In this document: piece by piece, positions 25,033-38,220 of the stretch
How positions within the stretch are numbered: position 1 is the first letter of the stretch
Layout: each line of letters starts with the position of its first letter
Assembly: GCA_003667245.1 (NCBI GenBank)
Contig: RCNN01000034.1
Location: 62,001 to 126,000, forward strand
Length of the DNA: 64,000 nucleotides
Direction of reading: 5' to 3'
From: Heterostelium multicystogenum
Lineage: Eukaryota > Evosea > Eumycetozoa > Acytosteliales > Acytosteliaceae
Program-made: the position numbers and the translations under genes
Notes under the pieces: generated by a model
Database searches by the model: none
What the model was told of the DNA's origin: nothing
The model's input: only the letters and a program-made list of their open reading frames with translations

Positions 25033-26020
25033 ATAGCTCAACCGATTTAATTCTTACTTTCTAAATAAATGATAGGATTTTAAACATACTTTTATTTGTT
25101 TTATGTCTTTTAATATTAATTAATTTGATCAATTCGTCCCAACATTCAATTTTGTTGATCATACTCTCTTGGTCATCATAATGACAAAGTGCACTACCAA
25201 TTCTATCAAGCCCTCTACGAGTGTACCAACAAACACCCTCAACTCGGATATAGGATTAAGATTCTTTAAAAAACATCAACAACAATTCATTACCAACACC
25301 AAAATTGTAAACTTGTTATGAACATCTTTTTGCGCTATATAACCCGGTTTAAGCATCATATTCAATGAGAGTTTCATTTTAGCAAAACTTCTTTCCAATT
25401 ATATTATATTCTAAATCTTGCTATTGTCTTGTATGATGGCTGATGGTTTAAACATTTTGTGATACAACTTATATAATAGTTTTTGTTCTCTCGATAGAGA
25501 TTGTTCCGTGGTTGACTTTAATTTATATAACAATCATGTTTAAAATGAGCAGGTAGCAAGAGTTTGAACTCTGTTTTAAGAACTATTCCTTCAGACTTAT
25601 CGAAGTACGTTTTGATGTTCATCTCAATTCAACTTTAATTTTGAAAACATTGTAATTCTATTATTTGCATTATTATTACTCATCATAAAATAAAGGAGTA
25701 TATTTAATTTCTTAATTTAGAAAATTGGTCGCACCAATCTAAAAAAAATTTATTTAAAAATAAACAAAATTTTCATCATCATGTTTTAATATCGAACTCA
25801 CAACATTATTACTTGATTATCATTCCGATCAAAAAATGTGGTTACAAAAAATTGTTCACAAATTACATTTTGATTTTTCATTTCTATAAATATGGATCTT
25901 AGGAATTGCATTTTTCATCAAACAATCAAATAAATTAATTATAAACCAATATATTATACATACATATATATATTCAAAATAAATTTGTATTAATCTAAAT
26001 TATTAAATATTCAAACTAAA
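25033..26020. other. intergenic, possible minus-strand remnant
   Basis: About 1 kb. AT-rich with a patch of higher complexity at 25150-25330 whose minus strand reads as coding-like but has several in-frame TAA stops and no start. A short inverted repeat (GAGTTTGAACTC) lies at about 25559-25570. Confidence 0.4.
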
Positions 26021-26911
26021 ATGTCAATTTTAATTACTGGAGCCTCTGGAAAATTTGGAAAGGATGCATTCGAAATCTTGACATCAAAAGATATCGATAG
26101 GTCAAAGTACTTGGCACTTGTTAGAGATGATTCAAAAGCTAAGTCTTTCAAAGATAGAGGTTTTGGAACTAGAATTGGTGATTATGATAACTATCAGTCT
26201 TTGGTCAATGCTTTCCAAGGTGTCGATAAAATACTATTTGTATCAAGTAATAATTTGGAAAGAAGATTACAACAACATATTGATGTCATCAAAGCTGCCA
26301 AAGAAGCGGGAGTTAATCATATAGTTTATACTAGTTTTGCCAGGAAAACCGAAGATGGATCATCTCCAGTTGACTTTATCGAAAAGGACCATTTCAAAAC
26401 TGAAAAATTGATTAGAGATTCTGGAATCACTTACACAATCCTAATTAATAATCTCTACGCTGATATGCTTACAGAATACTTTGTTGGTCCTAATGTATTC
26501 AAATCCGGAACTATATACTTCCCTGCTGGTAATGGTGTTGCCAATTTTATTTCAAGAAGAGATCTTGCTGAGGCAGCTCTAAATGTGGTAAATGATGTTT
26601 CGGAAAGACATCAAAACAAAGAATACCAGCTATATAATACCGATCAATGTTCACTTAGTGATATTGCAGGATATTTATCAGAACTTTCCAGCAAGCCAAT
26701 TAAATATATATCTCCTGAACAAAAAGAATTTACAACCCAACTCGAGAAATTTGGAGTTCCAATGGATTTAATTCAATTATCCTATGCTTTTGCTGCAGCA
26801 ATCAAAGTAGGTGAATTCCAATCCAATACCACTGACACTGTTTCAATTCTTGGAAGAACTCCAACCTCCATCAAAGACTTTATCAAGGATTTTTATAAAA
26901 AGCTTCTTTAA
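26021..26911 (+). CDS. NmrA-like NAD(P)-binding oxidoreductase (quinone reductase 2 type)
   Basis: Single-exon gene of 296 residues with an undamaged frame. The N-terminus MSILITGASGKFGKDAFEIL is the Rossmann dinucleotide-binding loop (G-x-x-G-x-x-G). Then comes RDDSKAKSF, where an NADP-preferring pocket sits, GVDKILFVSS, and HIVYTSFARK in place of the classical SDR Tyr-x-x-x-Lys. FISRRDLAEAALNVV is the conserved segment of NmrA/QorB-like atypical SDRs. It probably reduces quinones with NAD(P)H or senses the cofactor ratio. It lacks introns and resembles bacterial QOR2 proteins, so an ancient bacterial origin is possible but not shown here. Confidence 0.85.
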   Translation: MSILITGASGKFGKDAFEILTSKDIDRSKYLALVRDDSKAKSFKDRGFGTRIGDYDNYQSLVNAFQGVDKILFVSSNNLERRLQQHIDVIKAAKEAGVNHIVYTSFARKTEDGSSPVDFIEKDHFKTEKLIRDSGITYTILINNLYADMLTEYFVGPNVFKSGTIYFPAGNGVANFISRRDLAEAALNVVNDVSERHQNKEYQLYNTDQCSLSDIAGYLSELSSKPIKYISPEQKEFTTQLEKFGVPMDLIQLSYAFAAAIKVGEFQSNTTDTVSILGRTPTSIKDFIKDFYKKLL

Positions 26912-27951
26912 ATCTCCTAATAAAACTTAGCTATATTTAATATTACAGAAACAGTACTCTTGACTACATATTGACATCATTTCTGAATAAATTACTCATA
27001 GACAATAGACAACCACATTTCATGATAAGTGACATTTTTAAAGAAATGTCTTCTCAGTGATTATGATCATAAGTATAAAAACAAGTAATTAAAATGATGA
27101 AAGGTGAGGTAATTATCATTTTTTATTCTTGTTTATTTGTATCTGATCCATTCATATAGATCATCAATAAATTCTCTGCAATTAGATTTTGAATCATAAT
27201 AATGACTATAGGTTGAAAGTTCCATATATAAATCCATCAATGTTACACATGACTTTGTTTCAAATGTTTTTAATTTGAGTAAATCTCAAACTCTTTGATC
27301 GAGACAATATAATAATATTTAATTTTTTGTGTATTTTCACCCAATAAACTTGGATATTCATGATAAATTGTTTCTGTATCTAAGCATGAAAACAAATTAC
27401 AATGTTATAATTCTCTCTCTATCAAGTTTCGACTCTATAATAGATTCAGTACTTTCTATTCTGGAAGCAACAATATTGATTGGGTTTACCAAATATGAAT
27501 AAGCTGCATATAAAGATCCCAGTAAATGTTAAGATCTTAAACATATCTTTTCTTTTGAATAAATGAAAGAATTAATCTAAGTTTCAGTATTAGAACAATA
27601 ATATTCAGTAGTAATCTTGATTTAGGTCTACATTAGATTCGTTTAAAAACTTTAGATCCTTAAATTTAAAAAATACTCCACACATTTTCTTATCTGACAT
27701 TTAATTCATACCTGATTTGAATATATTTTTATTTGGCAATAGTAAGATGTATGTTTATTGTTCCAATTCCATAAATCCTTTTTAGAATATTTTCATAGTT
27801 TTTTGGGGAGTTATTATATATAAAAATAGTTTGTAATTTAATAACTTAAATACATTTGAATGTATTTCTTATTTTGGAGTTATATTTTGTAATGCTTGTA
27901 AGATAATGGTTTATTGGGAGTGTGAGGAAGAGCTGTTAAGATTTTTTTAGT
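26912..27951. other. intergenic between convergent genes
   Basis: About 1 kb of AT-rich sequence; no open frame of coding character seen. Confidence 0.55.
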
Positions 27952-29261
27952 TTATTTTATTTTACGTAATAGCTTATTAAATAACGATGGCACTGATGAT
28001 TGGACTTCGTGGCTGTCGGTGATGTAGCCTCCGTGTAGTGATTCATCAAGTATGAGAAAATGGTGTTCGGAAAGTCTGCGTATTCCAATTGTGTAGCTGT
28101 TGGTTTGACTTTCTATGATAATGGTATTTACCGTCTTTGGAAGCTGAAGTAGGTTGTTTTTCTTAAAGAAAGATGCTGGAACCTTGAGTACCTCAAGTTT
28201 GCTTGGCAGTGAATCGGGTTTCAGTACCATGTCGAAACGACTGCCAAGATCAAGCTCGACCACACCTTCCGGTATAGCAGACTTGGGGAGTGGGTTGTCG
28301 GTCTTTCGATCGTAGTTGGTGAGGTAGATAGCGAGATGAGTAACAGTGGATGGAACCAGTCCGAGTGGGAGTGGCTCTGTGAATGCGTAGTTGAAAGAGA
28401 GGTTTTTAACGGACGATGGGATCGATGATGATGGAATGGTTTGTTCGAATGCATCTTCAAATGCGAGATTTGTGACTGATTGTGGGATTACGATTTGTCG
28501 TGATGGCAAGCTCCTGAAGGATGCCATTGTCAGGTGTTTAAGGGTGGGTGGTAGAACACCTTCACCCAGAGACTGATTGAATGCCCACCCCAGGTAGAGG
28601 CTCTCCAGTCTCGGTGGAAGATGTCCAGGTCGCAGCTGTTTATTGAACTTCTCGCCGAATGAAATGTGTAAGATGTGATCGGGTATAGAGCCGGCTTGAA
28701 TCGATTGGTTGAATGTATTGAAAAACATTAGATGTGTGACATTCTCCGGTATACTTGCTAGCTCTGTTATGTTTCGAATGATAATAGATTGATGTTGATT
28801 GCTTTCTACTTTTAATCCATTTGAATTTAAATTATCTGCAACTAAAGAGTAACTGTTAGGTCATATTGTTCAGCTAAACAATCAAGGACTCAACCAATCA
28901 AACATATTGTATTGTGATGTTTCTTGGTATATGATGATATTACTTACTATAGTTGTCGATTGATTTTAGAATGATTGGCTGAAATGATTGAAGTTTAAAA
29001 GAGTGAGAATTTCAATTTGACTTTGGTTGATGGCTGCTGGTATTTCTGCTGACGGTTTCGATAGAGATATTTAACGTTAAAGAACAGATACTTTGATCTT
29101 TCATAATAGAGTCTCTTTGATACCAATGCAAAGCACGTTCTATCTATATTCGATTCAATGAATGATATAATATGTGATAGTAGCAGATGTGATAGGTTTG
29201 TAATATTATGCATTTGCATTTGGTCACCACCTGTTGAAGAAGTCTGCTGATCATTGATCAT
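27952..29261 (-). CDS. FNIP-repeat protein with F-box-like N-terminus
   Basis: Exon 1 (29261-28948) has an F-box-like stretch (ITNLSHLLLSHIISFIES...CFALVSKRLYYE); a 106-bp intron (28842-28947) follows; exon 2 carries FNIP repeats of about 22 residues: FNQSIQAGSIPDHILHISFG, FNKQLRPGHLPPRLESLYLG, FNQSLGEGVLPPTLKHL, and so on. One extra T in TTTT near 28999 must be removed to read from FSLF into KLQSFQPIILKSIDNY. FNIP repeats form a leucine-rich-like solenoid and are greatly expanded in dictyostelids. An F-box plus repeats suggests a substrate adaptor of an SCF ubiquitin ligase; the substrate is unknown. Confidence 0.85.
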
Positions 29262-32200
29262 TATTACTACTATTTACTTGCATGCATAAATTAAATCTAA
29301 AACCAAATCAAAAACCCTCCGTTAATGTATCTTTTTTTTATTGTTTTTTTAAAAATACAAAACCTGCAAATATTAATAATCAATGCAGGGTTTTAAGAAT
29401 TGTCCAAATTTAAATCATGAATCATAAAAAAACAAATAAAGTAAATTGGATTTGTATTGGTAATTTTAAGATAAAAAACAAAAAGTGTAAAGTGTTCATT
29501 ATGACATTGTTTGAAAATTGAAATTAAATGAAAAGAAAGGAAAAGGTGGGAGGGAGAAGAGTAAGGTACCCAGAAACAGGATAATGATATTTAATTGGAT
29601 TTAGATACTCTTTTTCAAATTAAATGTATTTGGGAAAAATCTAAATCAAATCATGGTTTAAGGGTAAATGTAAGGCCTTAAACCAAACTCTCTACAATGC
29701 AATGATTGATCAAAGGATAAAACAGTGAGCCACTTTCCCCACATTATTAATGCCATCTTGGTACTCTAGATTCTCTAGAATGTTCAAAAGATATAGAATG
29801 TTGGGTTTATCAAAGGAAAAGAAATACCCTAAAATAAATATCTATGTTTTTCTCCACTACACAGGATGATTAAGTTTTTCCAAGTGTATTGGTGGTGATC
29901 AAGGGAACTTCCAATCAAATCTTGGTGGAAACTAGATTAAATAAAGTAATAGTTAATTTGTAACGACTTTCAAGTGTTGATTTGAAGATCACTATCAAAG
30001 GAGATCAAAGAAATCATAGTTGAAGTAATAAAGTGGTCTACCACGTGGTGTGAAAAAAAGATGATCATTGATCTGGATCTTAGATTTAATTTAAACATTA
30101 AAATAGGTGTTTTTACATTGATGGAATCTCAGCCGAAACATTCTCAATTGATCCAATTTTAAACACCACAGATTTTTAAGTGTGATGCCCAACTTTAACA
30201 CACTTCGGAACCCCTAAATTGGGATCAACTTTCACTGTATAATTTTTTCATTGCAAAAAAGGTTTTGTACTCTGATATACGTGAGAGGTAGTGGGTGGTT
30301 GTTCAACTGCCAATTCAAAAAGTCTCCATGAAAAGTTGTTTAACGGAAGAAGTTTAGTTGATAATTTGAATGTTTATTGCTTCTAGTCTAGTTGCAATTA
30401 CCTTGTTTGTTTAAATTAATTACACCTATTAGATTGAATGAATGATTGATTGATTGTTAAGTTTGGTTTGTTTGTTGGTTTCAGAAAGTGTATTTTGTTA
30501 ACTAAAATCAAATCATAAAGAAGACAAATGTAATTGTAATGTTGTCAATGTTAAATTGGTTGTTTGATTGAGGAATTACAATTATAATAATTAAAACCAA
30601 TCAAAAGTGATCATTGGAAATACGTTATTTAAGCCAAAAGTGATTGATTTGATGTTGTTATTTCTCCTCAGTTTAGATATCAGTATCGTTAGTGCCATTT
30701 GTATACTGTTGATATTGTCAAAAAATGATAATTACTACCATTATTATGAAGATGATCATCATCTGCTGTTTAAGTAAATACGTAAAAAGCATTTATCAAT
30801 CTTACAGTCATCATCACCATCAACATCATCATCGCCGCTTATTCATCGTCAAAGGAACACTAATTTAACACTAAGCATCATGTCATCACATGCACATTTA
30901 TTGGAAATACAATCACACAATGATCATAGTAGAGACTTCTATTGCTCCAATTGGACAGGTCAAGTGATAAAACTAACATTAGATCTATTTACCAAGTTGT
31001 AATCTTATGATTAAAATGTATCTGGAGCCAACAGAAATGAAATTTTCAATATCTCAGCCACTTTTTTGGTGATAGGGGTGATTCATCTTCATTGTGATGT
31101 GATAAAAGTGGATCATAGGCTTGATCACAAATGGCAACACACATAGGGTTTTTTTAATTGTTGTTGTTGTGTTGGTGTGTGTTTGGGTGTGTTAGCTTTC
31201 GAGAATTTCCTTTCTTTGATCTTGTCAAGTTCCATGATGCTTTGGGTTGATTAAGTAGTATTATAGACAGCAATGTTGTTGTTGTAGTTGTTGTTATTGT
31301 TGCCTGAAGTGTCATAGGGAGTTGATACGCAACAGCAACAATAGCCACAGCGGTTGCGTTTTACAGTCCTGTTACAATCAGGGTGCCAGCTGTTCAAAGA
31401 TTATAAATTCTCAAAAATAATCTCTCCTTAAGATTTAACAAATAAAAAACTGTTAGTTTAACCAATATTATTACAAATTGTGATTTTGTAAATGAATTGC
31501 CAATATATTCCATATTAAAGTACTTTACTAGTGTAAGAAAATATTAAGGTGTGGGTGATTTGCTGTGTGTAGGGTGTGTGTTGAGTACTGTTTCAGGTGT
31601 GGGGTCAGTTGTGTGTGTTCTGTTTTTATTATTATAAATGTGTGTTGTATTAGTTATGTTCAAACACACACAGAATCAGTACATCAATCACAATCACAAC
31701 ATTATTACTTGTAGTGAGTGAGCGATCGCAGCTCAAAAGTGGTTGTAGAAGGTCACCATCCAGGAAGATATCAGTGAGAATTAATTAATTCTTATTCTTA
31801 GTGAGAATCATTCATGAATGAATCCATCATAATTAATCACAGGTTTCTATAAATATTGTTAGTTCAAACAAACAAACAATCAATCAATCAATCATTAGTC
31901 AATTGCTATCTATAAATCAAACCAACAATTGTTGTTGTTATTGTTATTGTTGCAACTCAAAACAAATAAATACAAAACATCCCAAAACCACTAACAAAGA
32001 GATACAAATTGTATTATAACAGGTAGATATACAAAAGCATAATAATCATCATCATTTTATTTGTTATGAAACATTTTTTTACGCCACACACACAATCAAA
32101 TTTCGCTACATCTATTTTTAAATTATTCTGTTTGTTAATTGTTTGTTATAATCAAGAATAAATGTTGTTGGTTATTTTAATTAATAACCAACAACAAAAA

Positions 32201-33005
32201 CCACCACAACAATCAATAAGTCCAATCTGGATTAAATACCAACACTCATTTTGATAATGGTGTTTTAGCACCATTTGGAATTCATACTTTATAACTCACA
32301 TTTCACAGGAGAAAGGAGGTGATTAACCAACTTCCATCAATTCCAAATCATTTGATAATATTTGGTAGTGATTTGCCAGTCAGGCATCCAACTAAACCAT
32401 TTCAGTATAAATTCAGTTCTGAACAATCCAATCATTCCAAATTAACTCAATTATTATTACTCTAAACCCAACTTCACCATCAAATCAGAATTGTTGTTTT
32501 TTAACTATACTATTTAAAAACTCGCCAAGTGATATTACTATTTAAAATATCAAACTACCTATCCATATATATTATATATCTATTATCCTTTTTTTAAATT
32601 TTAAATTGTTATTATAACATTATCAATTTTATATAGAAAGTTATAAAAATAGCAAAAGGAAATAAAAATAACAACTATTAAAATATATAAATAAAACCAC
32701 ATCTCATCATCTATACCGACATAATTTAACATCATCATCACTCTAACTCTATAATAGCCAATTTTCCATCATATTAAAAATAACAATTAATCAATTAATA
32801 TTTATTTATATTGAAAACACAAATATTCTCCATTCCTTTCATTCATTCAAATCTTTATATCCGCTTTCAAATAAATCAATCATATATAAAACCCTAAAAT
32901 ATAAATAGCATTAATAATTAAATCAATCCTTAAATTAAACTAATTCCAAAAGCTAATACTTTAATTTCGTATCCAATTAGCTATAAAGATATTGTTAACT
33001 AAAAA
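29262..33005. other. 3.7-kb intergenic region, no gene recognised
   Basis: AT-rich, with GT-rich stretches (31130-31180, 31550-31640). Short open frames occur (plus 30880-31002, 40 codons; minus 31251-31403 with a CGYCCCC cluster) but lack start codons, domains or splice context that would support them. The 3' part (32300-33005) is likely the promoter and leader of the Rap gene. Confidence 0.4.
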
Positions 33006-33635
33006 ATGACCAACTTAAAAATTGTTATTCTCGGAAGTGGTAGTGTTGGTAAATCAGCTGTCACCATCCAATATGTAAATGGAGAGTTTGTTGACCAATA
33101 CGATCCAACCATTGAGGATATGTATAGAAAAGTTATAGAATTCAATGGAGACCATATTATGGTTGGAAATCATGGATACTGCCGGAACTGTAAGTAAACT
33201 TTTTAATTCCCCTCAGAGAGAAATTTCAATACTAACAATAATATATTTAGGAAAACTTTTTGGTTATGAGAGATTTTATATATTAGAAATGGACAAGGTT
33301 TTATATTGGTTTATAGCATCACTGCTAAATCTACATTCTATGAGTTGGAAAATATTAAAGAGCAAGTCTGTCGTGTTAAAGACTCCTCTACATCTCGTAT
33401 TTCAATGGTTGTCCTCGGAAACAAGTGTGACCTTGAGAAGGACCGTCAAGTATCATCCAAAGAGGGTCAGGATCTAGTAGATAAATGGGGAGGAAACATT
33501 GACTTCTTGGAGACTTCCGCTAAGAGCAAAGTAAATATTTCTGCTGCTTTCGAGCAACTTGTCAAACAAATCCGTTCTAAAGACCCAAGCAAGTGCAAAA
33601 AGAAGAAAAACAATGGTGGTTGTAAATTATTGTAA
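33006..33635 (+). CDS. Rap-like small GTPase of the Ras family
   Basis: Exons 33006-33189 and 33251-33635. G1 is GSGSVGKS, the effector loop is YDPTIED as in Rap and Ras, G3 is DTAGTE (Thr where Ras has Gln61, a Rap trait), G4 is NKCD and G5 is ETSAKSK. The tail [12 protein letters not shown] is a basic stretch plus a CaaX box; Leu at the last position favours geranylgeranylation. Two corrections: an extra G near 33163 (restores [10 protein letters not shown]) and an extra base near 33270 (restores the MRDF.IRNGQGF block). About 185-190 residues. Rap proteins in Dictyostelium control adhesion, myosin assembly and chemotaxis. Ser at the position of Ras Gly13 is unusual. Confidence 0.9.
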
Positions 33636-35909
33636 AGAAACCATCATATGATGGTTATTATCCTTCTGTAAATAGCATATCTCCAAACCTCCGAAACACT
33701 TCACTCCTTGTACTACTTCCTAATTGTGGTCGAACAAACTCCGATATTTATTCACCAATCATTAGTATCTCCTTAATTTCACACCGAACAAATATTTCAC
33801 AGTTTTGAACCGATATTCAAAAACCAACAAACTAGCTTGTTTACGATTTCCTAAAACCCCTTAAACTTTGTTTTTTAAATATATAAAACAAATAAATAAT
33901 AATATAATATTGTATTTTTAAAATTATAATCGTATAAATTTATTTCTAGAACCTATAATTTCTCAAAGAAGTTTCTATTCCGATCTCTTATATTAGTGAT
34001 CATTCATACAAAGATCATATCAATAAATATATATATACTGAATGATGGACCCCTTTAATTTAAAGTTAAGATAGTTAATCATTGAATTTACTTTATTTGA
34101 ATGAATACATGAAAGTCAATGATGTAAGAAACTATCAATTTACATAATTGTAATAATAGCATGATGTGGGATAATGATATATGCAATCACCATCATTTGC
34201 TAAATGTAGGTTGTTTAAAAAAAAACATGAAACCATCGGAAAGAAAAGTGTTTGACTTTTTTTTTTATGTTTTGGCTGCTCGTTCAGATCAATTCCTGGG
34301 TGGGATGTTCATATGATCATATCTTTTTTTCTGATTTTCACCTTTTTTTTTTCAATATATTTTTTAAAATATATTTTATTTTTTAGTGCTTTCGTCTCTT
34401 TGATGGAAATTTTGTGTTGAGGTGAAAACATTTTGGAACGAAGCAGTATAAGCAGCTACAGCAGCAGATAAGAGTCACCACACAGCCAACTCAATATTGA
34501 AGTGAAAGCTTGATTGCATGAGTTGTTTGACTGGTAAGAATCGCAATCTCCACTTACCTCCTACCTACCACCTTTCTTTTATTTACTTCTTCGAAATTCA
34601 ATAAGATCCAACATCATCTGAACACCAAACCAATATATGCAAATATTTCATTGTACATAGTCTATCATCTTCAATCATCAATATTGTATTTAAATTTAGT
34701 TCAGTAGTAATAGTCACTACCAAAAAAGATCATCAGAGCATTTGCTTGATCGGTGGTACTTGTAATAATTGTAATTTCATTTCTGAAAGTGTAGCAAACA
34801 AAGATCTAACTTGTGTACATATATTTTCAACACACACACACTCTCTCTCATCACATACTCGGAATATTTATTCATAAGAATGTAGAATCAAATTTAACAT
34901 CTTCAAATATTTTTTTGTTGTTGTTGTAGTTGTTGATGTATTTGTTTAAAAAAGTCACTCCACTTCACTTCACCAATGAATAAATTAGTCCCCCACACAT
35001 CACACATTTATTTTTTATAAGCAAAAAAAAAAAACAAACAAACCACAAGCTAAATAAAAAACATGTAATATAAAGGAAACTATTGTTTAAGATGAATTGG
35101 AAAGCAACACAACACACATATTAAATATTTACATAATGATAATGATGATGATGTTATTGTTTTAAATGTGTTTCTGATGTTGTATTTGTTGTTGGGACTG
35201 ATCCATAATCATATGAAAGTAATTGTTAAGATTGTGAAGCTTAATAAATGATGCTGTTTGATACGATGTGAAATGCAAGTTTGTGTGGTGTTGGCAATCA
35301 CCCGATCTAAAAACCATCTGCATACTGACAGCACATCATTTACATCTTACTTGTGTAACCTAACTAATATCAATGAAATTCTGCTGGATGGGATGTTAGG
35401 GCTGCAGCTGGATTGAGTTGATTATTTTTCAACTTGTTGTTGCTGTTGTTAGTTATATGGGTATTTCAATTTATAATTATTTTAAACTCATTGCTTGCTC
35501 TCTGCTTGACCTTCTACAATTACTTGCTACCTATTGTGTCGCTATTCCTTCTTCCAATGTATATTCTATTTACTTTGGTAGTAGTAGTATACATTCTTTC
35601 ACCATAATAATAATAATAATATCATCATCACCTTGTAATAATAATAGTCTTATAATTGGACTACATATAATATTTTACTGTATTAATAATTATTATTATT
35701 ATTATATTAACAGCTAATCCTTGATTATTTATTTACAGGATTGAATATATAGCTAGCTAGTTATTTAAAAAACAATATTTAAATTCCACTTGAGTCGTCT
35801 TATAATATTGGTTTAGCTTGGAAATTTTTCTGAAAACAATAACAACAACAACACAACAACGCAATAATAACAACAAGTAAAAATAGTAGTATTGTAGTAA
35901 TTCGACAAA
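33636..35909. other. 2.3-kb intergenic region
   Basis: AT-rich spacer with CA, TC and AAT tracts. The 99-codon frame at 35418-35717 is low-complexity (Ile/Ser/Tyr runs) and is probably chance. Likely holds the promoter and leader of the PABP gene. Confidence 0.5.
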
Positions 35910-38220
35910 ATGGTCCCAACAACAACTGCAACCTTCTCCAGAAGTTTCAGTCAATAATGCGGCTGAAGAATCCAATGTTGTATCTTTGCCCGACAATGCT
36001 GCTGTTGAGTTGAATCAGCAACATCAACAACAACAACAGCAACAACAACACCATCACCAACATGCTGGTCACCGTGGACATAATCACCACCATCACCATC
36101 ACCACCACAATCACAGCCACCACCACCATGCTGGTTCGAATGGACACCACCACCACCACCACCACTCTGCCAACGAAACAATATTGTCATCCAATGATGC
36201 ACCCACATGCCCACCACATCACCATCTCCCACACCACCAAATGGTCATCCAATGCCACTGCACCCAAACAACTACAACTATATGGCCTCACAATACACTT
36301 CGTTGTATGTCGGTGATCTGTCACCCGATGTCAATGAGCTGATGTTGAGCGAGCTCTTCTCAAAGGTTGGACGTTCGGCCGTCGCCTCCATCCACGTTTG
36401 CAGAGACTCCACCACTTACAGATCACTTGGTATGCTTATGTCAACTTTTACAACTCTGTTGATGCCGAGCGTGCACTCGACACCCTCAAACTACTCACAC
36501 ATAGTCGGCCGTCCATGCCGTATCATGTGGTCACTTCGTGATCCAACCAAGCGTAAATCAAATGTAGGAAACATCTTTGTTAAGAATCTCGATAAACAGG
36601 TCGACAACGCAATGCTTTTCGACACATTTAGCAAGTTTTGGTAATATCCTCTCGTGCAAGATCGAATTTGAGAAGGGCATCTCCAAGGGATATGGATACG
36701 TCCACTTTGAAACACAGGATTCAAGTGACCGTGCCATCCAGGTGTCAATGGAACCATGTTGTGTGGTAAGCCAATCATTGTCGAGCAGTTTGTATCCAAG
36801 GTGGAGCGTTTCAAGGAAAAGAATGAGCATAAGTTGTTCATCAAGAACATCGACGAGCTGGCCACAGCCGAGCAGCTCCAGGCCGAGTTGGCTCGCTTCG
36901 GTGAGATCGAGTCTTGTACAATTTAGAATGGACAGCAACGGCAAGTCAAAGGGATTGGGATTCGTCGAGTTTAAGTCGGTCGAGACGCCCGTCGTCTCAT
37001 GGAACACACCGAGCCAATCCAAATCCTCTCGAAAGTCATCAGCATAGATCGCATTAAGAATAAGATGGAAAGAACCATCGCACCACACCACCCAAGAGAT
37101 CACAGACAAGAAAGCGCAATCGAAAAACAACGGTACTCCCGCTTCCGCCCCTCAAACCAACCTAAACATTATTTATTCACAACATCGATGAGTCGATCGA
37201 CAAAGAGCTGATCAGAGAGGAGTTCGCCAAGCACGGAACCATTTTAGGAATCAAGATTGTTCAGGACGAGGGAAAGAATCGTGGATTTGGATTCCTCTCT
37301 TACTCCTCACAGGAAGAGGCCAACAGCGCCGTCGAAAAAGATGAACGGATTCGTCTTGGGAAGCAAGGCACTCTCCGTCAGCTTCTCCAATCGTAAATAC
37401 AAGAAGCGTATGCAACAGATTCAAGTTGGCGGCAACGGTGTTGTAGCCGACCCACACCATATACAGCTACCGCTCCCATTCTACTACCACCGTAACCCCT
37501 ATCACCCACCACACCACCAAGGCCAAGTTTTCCATCCACATACCCACCAGCCTCCATACTATACACACCAAATGCCACCCATGGCACCACAAATGTCAAC
37601 TTCAAGTCGTTACAACGGAAAAAACAACAACAACAGCAACAGCAGCAGCAGCCAGGACAGCAAGGACAGCCATCAACAACAATGACAACTCCACCCACAT
37701 ATAAAGGACGTTCCGCTGCCCCAATGAAATCAACAAGCCACAGCCACCAAACGGTGCCAACTCCTACCGTAAACCAAGAACATTTAATCCAAACAATAGT
37801 TATTCACGTAATAGATATAATAGTAATAGTAATAATGACTCCACACCAACTACACCACCACCTGAAAGCAGAAACTCACCACAACAACAAGCTACTCCAG
37901 CGAGCCAGTTACTTCACCTTCACCCATTGCTATTGCCTATAGTTTGGACTCACTGTTGACTATGTCCGACGAAGATGCCAAAGAGATAATAGGAACAGAT
38001 ATTTACAACATTGTAATCATGAAATACCCTGAGCAAGCACCAAGAATCGCTGGAATGATCATGAGCTCACATGATCTCAAGGAACTCTACGAAATGGTTG
38101 TCAACGGTGATGTTTCATAATAAAATTGAACAAGCGCAATCACTCATCGCTGAACAACAACAACAGCAACAACAACAACAACAGCAACAGCAGCAACAAC
38201 AAACTATTGAGGCCAACTAA
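35910..38220 (+). CDS. pabpc1: cytoplasmic poly(A)-binding protein, heavily interrupted frame
   Basis: Binds mRNA poly(A) tails; translation and mRNA stability. Order: Gln/His-rich N-terminus (36010-36180); RRM1 ([20 protein letters not shown], then [14 protein letters not shown]); RRM2 ([33 protein letters not shown]); RRM3 ([35 protein letters not shown]); a basic Ser/Pro linker; RRM4 ([36 protein letters not shown]); a Pro/Tyr/Gln linker; and a C-terminal MLLE domain ([16 protein letters not shown]...[13 protein letters not shown]) with a poly-Gln tail to TAA at 38220. The order is that of PABPC. At least twelve frame changes are needed (for example 35912, 36430, 36643, 36928, 37075), all compatible with one-base indels. 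A degenerate copy is less likely because conserved residues are intact. Confidence 0.85.
36010..36175 (+). repeat. Gln/His-coding low-complexity tract in PABP
   Basis: CAA/CAG then CAC/CAT runs; in the main frame this gives poly-Gln followed by several 4-8 residue His blocks. Confidence 0.85.
38150..38210 (+). repeat. CAA/CAG tract (poly-Gln) at the PABP C-terminus
   Basis: About 17 Gln codons directly before TIEAN-stop. Confidence 0.9.

Noticed and set aside
25073..25260. Minus-strand open frame of about 64 codons after rpl3 (contains WYTRRGLDRIGSALCHYDD)
   Set aside because: No ATG; extending it upstream in the same frame meets several TAA stops, and open frames of this length are common by chance here. 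Possible remnant only.
30880..31002. 40-codon plus ORF beginning MSSHAHLLEIQ
   Set aside because: Too short and isolated; no neighbouring exon found.
31154..31403. Minus-strand frames, one with a CGYCCCC cluster and one Thr/Asn-rich
   Set aside because: Two overlapping frames compete, neither has a domain, and the sequence is GTT/CAA low complexity.
35418..35717. 99-codon hydrophobic plus-strand ORF
   Set aside because: Low-complexity Ile/Ser/Tyr runs from AAT/TCA repeats; probably chance.
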